A DNA stretch of 8,297 nucleotides from Actinomycetota bacterium (lineage in GTDB: Bacteria; Actinomycetota; Actinomycetes; Streptosporangiales; Streptosporangiaceae): contig QGUZ01000222.1 of the NCBI GenBank assembly GCA_003242605.1, positions 1-8,297 of the forward strand, in the 5' to 3' direction. Position 1 is the first letter of the stretch; each line of letters opens with the position of its first letter. The translations under genes and the position numbers were made by a program. The notes under the pieces were generated by a model. That model was not told the DNA's origin. It was given only the letters and a program-made list of their open reading frames with translations, and did no database searches. This document shows, piece after piece, positions 1 to 8,218 of the stretch.

Positions 1-657
1 GGCGCCGCTCCGCACGCCGCGCCCACCGGGCACGAGCGCCCGGCTCCGCCCTCCCCCTCCGGCGAGCCTCCGGCGGGGGAACCCGCCGCGCCGGAGACCG
101 CGGAGCCGGCGCGCGCCGCGCCGGCGGCCGCCGAGCCCGCCGGGACCGGCATGACCCCGGCGCGGCCTGCGGAGCCCGCCACCGAGCCGTCCGCGCTCGC
201 CGCGGAGCTCGACGCCAAGGTCGCCGCGCTCGAGGACCGCTGGCTGCGGGCCGTCGCCGACCTCGACAACCTGCGCAAACGCATGCTCCGGGACATGGAG
301 CGGGCCCGCGCCGAGGAGCGCGCCCGGGTCGCCGGGGAGTTCCTGCCGGTGCTCGACAACCTCGACCGGGCGCTGGAGCACGCCGACGCCGAGCCCACGG
401 CCGTGATCGACGGCGTGCGGGCGATCCGCGCCCAGGCGATCGACGTCATGGCCCGGCTCGGCTTCCCGCGGCAGGAGGACGAGGGCGCGCCCTTCGACCC
501 CACCCGCCACGAGGCCGTGAGCACAATCGCCGACCCGGCGGCGAAGCCCGGCACGGTCGCCAAGGTGCTCCGCCCCGGGTACGGCGAGCCGGGCGGCGGC
601 GTGCTGCGCCCCGCGATGGTGGTCGTGGCCACCGAGGCCGGGCAGGACCGGACGTGA
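1..657 (+). CDS. grpE: GrpE, nucleotide exchange factor of DnaK (5' end outside the window)
   Basis: GrpE is a cytosolic homodimer that opens the DnaK nucleotide-binding domain and releases ADP, driving the Hsp70 cycle. Counting from the Met codon at 151, a long charged helix (about residues 16-79) is followed by the GrpE beta-wing. The wing carries the family hallmarks FDPTRHEAV (115-123), GTVAKVLRPGY (134-144) and VLRPAMVVVA (151-160). The reading frame stays open from base 1 to 151 and codes for an Ala/Pro/Glu-rich, probably disordered stretch with strong G/C third positions, as expected for the variable GrpE N-terminus. The Met at 151 has no Shine-Dalgarno sequence in front, so I take the gene to start upstream and mark it 5'-partial. 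If 151 were the start, the protein would be 168 aa. The next gene follows after 15 bp. Family identity is secure; the start is inferred. Confidence 0.93.
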   Translation, partial: GAAPHAAPTGHERPAPPSPSGEPPAGEPAAPETAEPARAAPAAAEPAGTGMTPARPAEPATEPSALAAELDAKVAALEDRWLRAVADLDNLRKRMLRDMERARAEERARVAGEFLPVLDNLDRALEHADAEPTAVIDGVRAIRAQAIDVMARLGFPRQEDEGAPFDPTRHEAVSTIADPAAKPGTVAKVLRPGYGEPGGGVLRPAMVVVATEAGQDRT

Positions 658-672
658 CGGCGGGGCGGGCCG

Positions 673-1614
673 ATGGCGCAGCGTGACTTCTACGAGATCC
701 TCGGGGTGCCGCGGACCGCGACCCAGGAGGAGATCCAGCGCGCCTACCGCAGGCTCGCCCGCAAGTACCACCCGGACGTGAACAAGGACCCGGGCGCGGC
801 CGACCGGTTCAAGGAGATCTCCGAGGCCTACCACGTTTTGTCCGACCCGAAGACGCGCAAGCGGTACGACGCGTTCGGGCCGAACTTCCGGCAGGTGCCC
901 GAGGACGTCGACCCGGAGATGTACGCCCGGGCGGGCGCGGGGGCCGGGACCGGCGGCCGGGCCGGGTGGCGGCGGGCGGGCGGCCGCGGCCCGTTCGGCT
1001 TCGGCGGGTTCGGGGTCGACATCGACCTGGAGGACCTGTTCGGCGACATCTTCGGCGGGCGCGCGCACGGCCCGATCCCGGGCCCCGACCAGGAGGCCGA
1101 GCTCGTGCTCACCGTCGAGGAGGCGTACCGGGGCGGGCGGCGTGCGATCACCCTCGACGGCCCGTCCGGCTCGCGCACGCTCACGGTGACGATCCCGGCA
1201 GGGGTGACGAACGGCCAGCGCATCCGGCTCGCCGGGCAGGGCGGGCCCGGCATCGACGGCGGCCCGCCCGGCGACCTCTACCTGATCGTCCGGCTCGCCG
1301 AGCACCCCCGCTACCGCGTCGATGGCCGGGACGTGCACGTGCGGCTGCCGGTCACCCCGTGGGAGGCGGCGCTCGGCGCGACCGTGCCGCTCGACACCCC
1401 GGACGGCCGCGCCACCGTGAAGGTGCCGCCGGGCACCTCCAGCGGGCGGCGGCTCCGGCTGCGCGGCCGCGGCCTGCCCAACCCGCGCGGCGCGCCCGGC
1501 GACCTCTACGCCGAGGTGCGGATCATGGTGCCGGCCGAGCCGACCGAGGCCGAACGCCGCCTGTTCGAGCAGCTCGCGTCGGTATCCGGCTTCGACCCGA
1601 GGAGGCCGCGATGA
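673..1614 (+). CDS. cbpA: J-domain co-chaperone without zinc finger (CbpA / class B DnaJ type)
   Basis: This 313-aa Hsp40 co-chaperone is expected to deliver unfolded clients to DnaK and stimulate its ATPase. The J domain covers about residues 4-68 with the essential HPD motif at 33-35. A Gly/Phe-containing linker lies at about 85-135 (PFGFGGFG, then DLEDLFGDIFGG). Two beta-sandwich client-binding domains follow (about 137-215 and 216-290), each with a typical block such as IPAGVTNGQRIRLAGQG and PPGTSSGRRLRLRGRG. The four CxxCxGxG zinc repeats of class A DnaJ are absent; there is no cysteine in the protein at all. This makes it a class B (CbpA-like) protein, although genome annotation may call it dnaJ. 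The start has only a weak GGCGGG-type ribosome site, which fits coupling to grpE 15 bp upstream. Its stop overlaps the next start (ATGA). Confidence 0.93.
   Translation: MAQRDFYEILGVPRTATQEEIQRAYRRLARKYHPDVNKDPGAADRFKEISEAYHVLSDPKTRKRYDAFGPNFRQVPEDVDPEMYARAGAGAGTGGRAGWRRAGGRGPFGFGGFGVDIDLEDLFGDIFGGRAHGPIPGPDQEAELVLTVEEAYRGGRRAITLDGPSGSRTLTVTIPAGVTNGQRIRLAGQGGPGIDGGPPGDLYLIVRLAEHPRYRVDGRDVHVRLPVTPWEAALGATVPLDTPDGRATVKVPPGTSSGRRLRLRGRGLPNPRGAPGDLYAEVRIMVPAEPTEAERRLFEQLASVSGFDPRRPR
1600..1605 (+). promoter_or_regulatory. Ribosome binding site of the cbpM-like gene
   Basis: A perfect AGGAGG lies 5 bases before the ATG at 1611, inside the last codons of the J-protein gene. It decides the start of the small MerR-like gene, whose frame is open far upstream. 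It also suggests strong independent initiation besides coupling. Confidence 0.8.
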
Positions 1615-2000
1615 CCTTCAGCCTGGTCCGGGTCACCCGGCCCGACCTGATGGACCCGGACGCGTTCGCGCGGGCCTGCGGGCTCCACCCCGACCTGGTG
1701 CGCCGCCTGGTGACGCTCGGCCTGCTGGAGGCGGCCGTCGACGCCTCGGGGCGGATGTGGCTGCCGCGCTCCCAGCTCGCCGTGGTGGGGCGCATCCAGC
1801 GGCTGCGCGCCGCGCTCCCGGTCAACTACGCCGCGCTCGGGCTCGTCATCGACCTGCTCGACCGCATCGCCGAGCTCGAGGCCGCGCTGCGCCGCCGCCC
1901 GGCCGAGCCGCCGGACGCCGCGGCCGGCCGTACCGCGCACCGGCCCCAGCCCCTGGCGCCCAGGCCGCCCGGGGACGACGCCTACCGCACCTGGGGGTGA
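1611..2000 (+). CDS. cbpM: MerR-like chaperone modulator, CbpM type
   Basis: This is a 129-aa protein with an N-terminal winged-helix/MerR-like domain (about residues 14-60). The pattern is a helix-turn-helix (DPDAFARACGLHPDLVRRLVTLGLLE) followed by GRMWLPRSQLAVVGRIQRLR. A predicted amphipathic dimer helix (about 74-96, LGLVIDLLDRIAELEAALRRR) follows, then a Pro/Ala/Arg-rich tail (97-129). In E. coli, CbpM binds the J domain of CbpA and inhibits it; adjacency to a zinc-less J-protein fits this role. In many actinobacteria the same place is taken by HspR, a MerR-family repressor, so a DNA-binding role is the alternative. It lacks the R-x-Y/R-x-F wing typical of HspR (here GRMWLP). The ATG overlaps the J-protein stop by 4 bases and has a perfect ribosome site. 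The name rests on motif reading and context. Confidence 0.8.
   Translation: MTFSLVRVTRPDLMDPDAFARACGLHPDLVRRLVTLGLLEAAVDASGRMWLPRSQLAVVGRIQRLRAALPVNYAALGLVIDLLDRIAELEAALRRRPAEPPDAAAGRTAHRPQPLAPRPPGDDAYRTWG
1993..2000 (+). promoter_or_regulatory. Likely Shine-Dalgarno sequence of clpB
   Basis: GGGGGTGA matches the GGAGGTGA anti-16S complement with one mismatch. Its G run sits 5 bases before the GTG at 2003, which favours that start. The competing GTG at 1997 overlaps the cbpM stop (GTGA) and would give two extra residues, but it has no ribosome site at proper spacing. Confidence 0.5.
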
Positions 2001-2002
2001 CC

Positions 2003-4624
<2,622 letters not shown>

Positions 4625-4631
4625 CCGCCGG

Positions 4632-5549
4632 TCACGGCAGGCCGGGCGCCCGGCGCGCCGGGTCGTCGGCGGCCGCGGCGAGCCAGGCGAGGTTCTCCTT
4701 GCCCTCGACCACGGAGGAGGTGAGCGTGCCCACCTCGGCGATGGTGATCGCGATCTCGTCGCCGGGGCGCAGCGTGAACGGCAGGTCCGGCACGAGGCAG
4801 GTGCCGGTGGCGAGCACCACACCGTCGGGGAACACGTCGGCGCGGAACAGGTACGCCACGAGGTCGTCGAGCCTGCGGTGGAGCTGGGCCGTGCTCGCCG
4901 TACCGGACCAGGCGACCTCGCCGTCGCGGCGGATGACGAGCTCGATGGCGAGCGCGTACGGGTCGGCCACCTCCCAGGCCGGGCGGATCGCCGGGCCGAC
5001 GCCGCAGCCGCCCAGGTACACCTTGGCCTGCGGCAGATAGAGCGGGTTCTCGCCCTCGATGGTGCGCGAGCTCATGTCGTTCACCACCGTGTAGCCGGCG
5101 ATCTCGGCGTGCCGGTTGAGCACGAGGCCGAGCTCGGGTTCGGGCACGTCGACCGCGGAGTCGGCACGGATCGCCACGGACTCGCCGTCGCCGGTCACCC
5201 GCCAGGCCGCGGACTTGAAGAACAGCTCGGGCCGCTCGGCGTCGTAGACGAGCTCGTAGACGTCGGCCGCCTTCTCGCTCTCCACCTTCCGGGCGTCCCG
5301 GGACCGCTCGTAGGTGACCCCGGCGGCCCACACCTCCATGCGGCCGTCGACCGGGGGCAGCAGCCGCGCCTTCGCGGTCTCGTGGCGGGGCCCGTCGGCG
5401 GCGGCGCACCGCTCGCGCACCTCGGCGAGCGGGAGCCGCAGCAGGTCGGCCACCCCCGTGAGGCCGGACAGCTCGGTGATCACTTCCCCGTCGTCGACGC
5501 CGAGCGCGCTGCGGCCGGTCGCCGGGCTGATAAATCGCACGACACGCAT
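4632..5549 (-). CDS. Fumarylacetoacetate hydrolase family protein, KdaD-like sugar-acid dehydratase
   Basis: This 305-aa protein has the FAH fold. Metal ligands are visible as E137 and E139 (VPEPELGLV) and D158 (GYTVVNDMS), followed by the family block SSRTIEGENPLYLPQAKVY with K176. The N-terminal part with GVTYERSRDARKVES (about 78-92) and ERPELFFKSA (105-114) resembles 2-keto-3-deoxy-D-arabinonate dehydratases and related enzymes rather than fumarylacetoacetase itself. Those enzymes use a divalent metal to dehydrate or cleave 2-keto acids in sugar-acid or aromatic breakdown; the substrate here is unknown. I chose the ATG at 5549 because AAGGAG lies 5 bases upstream. A GTG at 5555 is in frame but overlaps that site. 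The gene is convergent with clpB (7 bp apart) and divergent from the lipoprotein gene. No pathway partner is visible in the window. Confidence 0.88.
   Translation of the reverse strand: MRVVRFISPATGRSALGVDDGEVITELSGLTGVADLLRLPLAEVRERCAAADGPRHETAKARLLPPVDGRMEVWAAGVTYERSRDARKVESEKAADVYELVYDAERPELFFKSAAWRVTGDGESVAIRADSAVDVPEPELGLVLNRHAEIAGYTVVNDMSSRTIEGENPLYLPQAKVYLGGCGVGPAIRPAWEVADPYALAIELVIRRDGEVAWSGTASTAQLHRRLDDLVAYLFRADVFPDGVVLATGTCLVPDLPFTLRPGDEIAITIAEVGTLTSSVVEGKENLAWLAAAADDPARRAPGLP
4641..4662. terminator. Overlapping palindromes, possible bidirectional terminator between convergent genes
   Basis: Two perfect 14-bp palindromes overlap: GCCGGGCGCCCGGC at 4641-4654 and CCCGGCGCGCCGGG at 4649-4662. 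Each can form a 5-bp GC stem with a 4-base loop on either strand. They start 17 bases after the clpB stop and lie in the last codons of the minus-strand gene. There is no T-run, so this would be a U-less actinobacterial type at best. It could simply be GC-rich coding sequence (Ala-Arg-Arg-Ala-Pro-Gly). Confidence 0.35.
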
Positions 5550-5554
5550 CTCCA

Positions 5555-5560
5555 CTCCTT
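5555..5560 (-). promoter_or_regulatory. Ribosome binding site of the FAH-family gene
   Basis: Read on the minus strand this is AAGGAG, 5 bases before the ATG at 5549. It decides between that ATG and the in-frame GTG at 5555, which overlaps it. Confidence 0.75.
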
Positions 5561-5587
5561 AGGTCGCGGCTCGCCTCCGTGGCGTCG

Positions 5588-5627
5588 TGACATAACGCGT
5601 CATAACGCTAGATAACACGCGTAACGG
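5588..5627. repeat. Helically phased ATAAC repeats in the divergent promoter region
   Basis: ATAAC occurs at 5592-5596, 5602-5606 and 5612-5616, exactly 10 bp apart, followed by GTAAC at 5621-5625. Two ACGCGT palindromes (5595-5600 and 5617-5622) flank the middle repeat, and TGAC/GTCA (5588-5591, 5599-5602) form a short inverted repeat around the first. This is an AT-rich island in a very GC-rich genome, 39 bases upstream of the FAH-family start. It looks like an operator cluster or part of a promoter. On the minus strand TAGCGT (5610-5605) fits an actinobacterial -10 of the TAGNNT kind, but I see no good -35 element. Function is inferred. Confidence 0.5.
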
Positions 5628-5754
5628 CCATCCGAGTATGACGTCCGGTCAGGCGGGGGAGAATGCCCGAGCGACGGCCCGGCCCGGATCCGGGGGATCC
5701 GCCGGTCACCGTCGCCCGTGTCCGGTACGCCCTCGGCAGGGGGCGAAGGTGTGC

Positions 5755-5760
5755 TAGGGA
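5755..5760 (+). promoter_or_regulatory. Possible -10 element giving a leaderless lipoprotein mRNA
   Basis: TAGGGA, followed by T, lies 7 bases before the GTG at 5768 and 10 before the ATG at 5771. This is the spacing seen for leaderless transcripts in actinobacteria. No convincing -35 element is seen near 5732-5737. The same AGGGA could instead serve as a ribosome binding site for GTG 5768. Confidence 0.25.
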
Positions 5761-5770
5761 TGTCCGGGTG

Positions 5771-6829
5771 ATGCCGTTGACTCCGTTGCGATCACGCGGC
5801 GGCCCCGCGATGGGGCGGGCCGCCCGGGGCGTGCGCCGTCCGGTCGCGTCCGCCCTGCTCGCCGTGGCCATGCTCGCCGCCGCCGGATGCGCGGGCGGCG
5901 CCGCGCCGCAGGAGACACGGCAGGCCGGTCCGGGTACGGCGGGCGGCGGTGCGCCGCAGGGCGCCGCCGCGCCGGCCGGGGGCGCGCGGGCCGCGGCCGA
6001 GGCGGTGACCCGGCGGCCACGGATCCCCAAGGGCGTCACCCCCGGCTACATGGTGTTCGACACCAAGACCGGCAAGGTCACCGCGCAGTACCGGGCCCAC
6101 GCCCGGTACCGGTCGGCCTCCGTGGTGAAGGTCCTCATCGCGCTCGACTACCTGGAGTCCCGGCCGCGCGGGTCGGCGATCCCCAAGCGCGATCTGGCGC
6201 TGCTGCAGCCGATGCTGCGGTCGAGCCACGACGACGCGGCCTCGGCGCTGTGGCGGCGGGGCGGCCAGCGGGCGATCATCCAGCGCATGGCGCGGCGGCT
6301 GCGGCTCACCGACAGCGGGCCGCCGCCCGCCGACAAGCCCGGGTACTGGGGCTACACCGCGATCAGCGCGGCCGACGTGGTGAAGATCTACCGCTACCTG
6401 CTGGAACGCGCCGACCCCGCGCACCGCGCGTTCATCCTCGGCAACCTGCGCAAGGCCACCAAGTGCGGGGCCGACGGGTTCTACCAGTACTTCGGCATCC
6501 CGGACGCGGCGCCGCGGCCGTGGGCGGTGAAGCAGGGCTGGTCCGGGTACGGCATGACGCCGCCGGTCCCCTGCGCCCGGACGCGGGCCTCGTCGCTGAC
6601 GGCCACCCCCGCCGCGGCCACGACGGCCGCCGCGCGGCGGGCGGCCGCGGGGGCGCCCGGGGTCGACTTCACCCGGCCCGTGCTGCACACCACCGGCCTC
6701 GTCGGGCGAAATGAACGTTTCATCATGGCCGTGCTCACCTCCCAGCCCAGGGGCGCCACCTGGCAGAGCTCGGTGGCCCGGATCACCGCGCTGACCAAGG
6801 AGGTGTACCGGGCGGGCGTCCGCGAGTAG
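5771..6829 (+). CDS. Secreted lipoprotein, serine hydrolase of the class A beta-lactamase / PBP fold
   Basis: From the ATG at 5771 this is a 352-aa protein. An Arg-rich start and a hydrophobic stretch (VASALLAVAMLAAAG) lead to a lipobox cysteine at residue 40, so it is probably anchored outside the membrane. An Ala/Gly/Pro-rich linker precedes the catalytic domain. The serine-enzyme motifs are S117-V-V-K120 (SxxK), S152-H-D154 in place of SDN, and K254-Q-G256 in place of KTG. I cannot find the ExxLN glutamate of true class A beta-lactamases, so a peptidoglycan-related or esterase-like role is more likely than antibiotic hydrolysis. An Ala/Thr-rich insert follows the KQG motif. The start is uncertain: GTG 5768 directly precedes it, ATG 5810 gives a compact signal peptide with Cys27, and ATG 5663 would add 36 Pro/Arg-rich residues that look non-coding. 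Divergent from the FAH-family gene. Confidence 0.82.
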   Translation: MPLTPLRSRGGPAMGRAARGVRRPVASALLAVAMLAAAGCAGGAAPQETRQAGPGTAGGGAPQGAAAPAGGARAAAEAVTRRPRIPKGVTPGYMVFDTKTGKVTAQYRAHARYRSASVVKVLIALDYLESRPRGSAIPKRDLALLQPMLRSSHDDAASALWRRGGQRAIIQRMARRLRLTDSGPPPADKPGYWGYTAISAADVVKIYRYLLERADPAHRAFILGNLRKATKCGADGFYQYFGIPDAAPRPWAVKQGWSGYGMTPPVPCARTRASSLTATPAAATTAAARRAAAGAPGVDFTRPVLHTTGLVGRNERFIMAVLTSQPRGATWQSSVARITALTKEVYRAGVRE

Positions 6830-6834
6830 CCGCA

Positions 6835-6860
6835 CCGCCCGGCCCGGCCGTACCGGGCGG
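6835..6860 (+). terminator. GC hairpin after the lipoprotein gene
   Basis: CCGCCCGG (6835-6842) pairs perfectly with CCGGGCGG (6853-6860) around a 10-base loop, beginning 6 bases after the TAG stop. There is no T-tract, which is common for actinobacterial terminators. The competing near-palindrome CGGCCGTACCGG occurs at 6845-6856 and again at 6862-6873. Confidence 0.45.
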
Positions 6861-6919
6861 GCGGCCGTACCGGCCGGATGCGGACAAAAGCCCACCTCCC
6901 AACCCTCGGGACGGCGCTG

Positions 6920-6925
6920 TAGCGT
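6920..6925 (+). promoter_or_regulatory. Possible -10 element of the MetE-like gene
   Basis: TAGCGT fits the TAGNNT form of the actinobacterial housekeeping -10. A start near 6932 would give a leader of about 69 bases. No recognisable -35 element precedes it, so this is a weak call. Confidence 0.3.
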
Positions 6926-6929
6926 GTCG

Positions 6930-6969
6930 CCGAACCCACCCCGAACATCCCGAACCAGTGCGGTTCGGG
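6930..6969 (+). promoter_or_regulatory. CCGAAC repeats and perfect hairpin in the MetE-like leader
   Basis: CCGAAC occurs at 6930-6935, 6941-6946 and 6950-6955. The last copy is part of a perfect 8-bp inverted repeat: CCCGAACC (6949-6956), loop AGTGC, GGTTCGGG (6962-6969). It may be a repressor/activator site read as DNA or an RNA hairpin. It does not match the conserved boxes of cobalamin or SAM riboswitches that I know. Confidence 0.5.
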
Positions 6970-6988
6970 CACACGTCAGGCGTTCACC

Positions 6989-6995
6989 GAGGGAG
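6989..6995 (+). promoter_or_regulatory. Ribosome binding site of the MetE-like gene
   Basis: GAGGGAG lies 5 bases before the ATG at 7001 and fixes that start. CCGAGGG (6987-6993), which overlaps it, is perfectly complementary to CCCTCGG at 6903-6909, so it could be masked if transcription began far enough upstream. Confidence 0.7.
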
Positions 6996-7000
6996 ACGAT

Positions 7001-8122
7001 ATGGCGGTGAAGTGTCGCGCTGAGCACGTCGGCAGCCTGCTGCGTCCGCCCGCGCTGCTGGAGGCCCGCGCCGCGCACAAGCGGGGCGAGATCTCCGACG
7101 AGGAGCTGCGGGCCCGGGAGGACGAGGCCGCGCTCGCCGCGCTCGAGCTGCAGCGCTCGGTCGGCCTGCAGATCTTCACCGACGGCGAGGTACGGCGCGC
7201 CACCTGGATGGCCGGCCTGCTCGAGCAGCTCGGCGGCGTGGTGCCGGTCGAGGCGCCCAAGCACATCTGGCACCGGGACGACGGCGAGCCACCGGAGGAC
7301 GAGACCGACTTCGAGATGGTGGCCGCCCGCGACAAGCTCTACCGGAAGAAGACGCTCACCCTCGCCGAGGCCGAGTTCCTGCTGCGCCACTCCCCCGGCC
7401 AGTTCAAGATCACGATGATGAGCGCGTCGATGGGCCCGATGCTCTGGCACAAGGACGTGAGCCCGCCCACCTACCCGACGCCGGCCGACATGATGCGGGA
7501 CCTGGTGCCGCTGCAGATCAAGGAGATCGAGGAGCTCATCGAGCTCGGCGTCACCTGGATCCAGCTCGACTCGCTCGGCTACAACCGGGTCATCGACCGC
7601 CGGTTCGAGGCGGCGATCGGCGGCACGGACAGCGAGAAGGCGCGCCAGACCCACCTCGAGCGCACGGTCGCCGTCGACGCCGAGCTGGTCCGCGCCGCCA
7701 AGCGCAAGAACCCCGACGTGACGGTCGGCATGCACATCTGCCGGGGCAACAACCGCAGCGCCTGGATGTCCGAGGGCGGCTACGACCCGATCGCCGAGAA
7801 GCTGTTCACCCAGGTCGGGGTCGACCGGTTCCTGCTCGAGTACGACTCCGAGCGCGCCGGTGGCTTCGAGCCGCTCCGCTTCGTGCCGAAGGGCACCACG
7901 GTCGTGCTCGGCCTCGTCTCGTCCAAGACCCCCGTGCTCGAGTCCCAGGACGACCTGCTGCGCCGGATCGAGGAGGCGTCGCGGTACGTCGACCCCGAGT
8001 ACCTGGCGATCAGCCCGCAGTGCGGCTTCGCGTCCACCGCGCTCGGCAACCTGCTCACCGTCGACGACCAGCGCCGCAAGCTCGAGCTCGTGGTCTCCAC
8101 GGCCGAGCGCGCCTGGGGCTGA
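7001..8122 (+). CDS. MetE-family catalytic-domain protein (cobalamin-independent methionine synthase-like)
   Basis: This 373-aa protein corresponds to the C-terminal catalytic barrel of MetE without the N-terminal half of the full enzyme (about 750 aa). All four zinc ligands of the family are in place: H245 and C247 (MHICRGNN), E280 (LLEYDSERAG) and C341 (QCGFAST). The N-terminal AEHVGSLLRP block is typical of the short YxjG/YxjH-type members. Such zinc enzymes activate a thiol for methyl or alkyl transfer. Databases often label them 5-methyltetrahydropteroyltriglutamate-homocysteine methyltransferase, but without the N-terminal domain the methyl donor is uncertain. Alternatives are a different methyl donor or an alkyl-thiol transferase such as the epoxyalkane:coenzyme M transferase relatives. 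The ribosome site GAGGGAG fixes the start. The gene stands alone between two hairpins, so it is probably monocistronic. Confidence 0.88.
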   Translation: MAVKCRAEHVGSLLRPPALLEARAAHKRGEISDEELRAREDEAALAALELQRSVGLQIFTDGEVRRATWMAGLLEQLGGVVPVEAPKHIWHRDDGEPPEDETDFEMVAARDKLYRKKTLTLAEAEFLLRHSPGQFKITMMSASMGPMLWHKDVSPPTYPTPADMMRDLVPLQIKEIEELIELGVTWIQLDSLGYNRVIDRRFEAAIGGTDSEKARQTHLERTVAVDAELVRAAKRKNPDVTVGMHICRGNNRSAWMSEGGYDPIAEKLFTQVGVDRFLLEYDSERAGGFEPLRFVPKGTTVVLGLVSSKTPVLESQDDLLRRIEEASRYVDPEYLAISPQCGFASTALGNLLTVDDQRRKLELVVSTAERAWG

Positions 8123-8140
8123 GCGCGCGCCTCGCCGTAC

Positions 8141-8184
8141 GGGCCCGGAGGCCGTGTTTCTCCGGCGGCGCGGCCTTCGGGCCC
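8141..8184 (+). terminator. Strong hairpin terminator after the MetE-like gene
   Basis: Arms 8141-8154 (GGGCCCGGAGGCCG) and 8171-8184 (CGGCCTTCGGGCCC) pair over 14 positions with a single G-U wobble in RNA and a 16-base loop. The stem starts 18 bases after the stop codon. No T-run follows, only TGTCGTGT. This is the most convincing terminator in the window. Confidence 0.75.
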
Positions 8185-8218
8185 TGTCGTGTGCGACGGC
8201 GCGGTGATCGCTGGGAAG

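Noticed and set aside
966..1610. Upstream extension of the cbpM-like frame into the J-protein gene
   Set aside because: The product there is Arg/Ala/Pro-rich out-of-frame translation. The ATG at 1611 has AGGAGG at ideal spacing.
1757..2002. Upstream extension of the clpB frame
   Set aside because: It overlaps the cbpM-like gene and encodes low-complexity Arg/Ala/Pro sequence. ClpB homologs start near the DPNRLTQKSQEAL block.
1..2002. HAIR (HspR) or CIRCE (HrcA) operators
   Set aside because: I looked for CTTGAGT-N7-ACTCAAG and TTAGCACTC-N9-GAGTGCTAA around the chaperone genes and saw neither. The operon promoter is probably outside the window.
5663..5770. Longer start of the lipoprotein at ATG 5663
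   Set aside because: It has a GGGGGA-like ribosome site, but the extra residues are Pro/Arg-rich and would put the signal peptide over 60 residues inside the protein.
6706..6726. AT-richer patch resembling a GAAA/TTTC inverted repeat within the lipoprotein gene
   Set aside because: The symmetry is imperfect, and the bases encode the conserved-looking GRNERFIMAVL strand of the protein fold.
6830..7000. Cobalamin or SAM riboswitch before the MetE-like gene
   Set aside because: The conserved B12 box and the SAM core elements are not present, and the region is short for a cobalamin riboswitch.
5792..7735. A 647-codon minus-strand open frame spanning the lipoprotein and MetE-like genes
   Set aside because: It crosses two real genes and their intergenic region, shows no recognisable domain, and is explained by high GC content.
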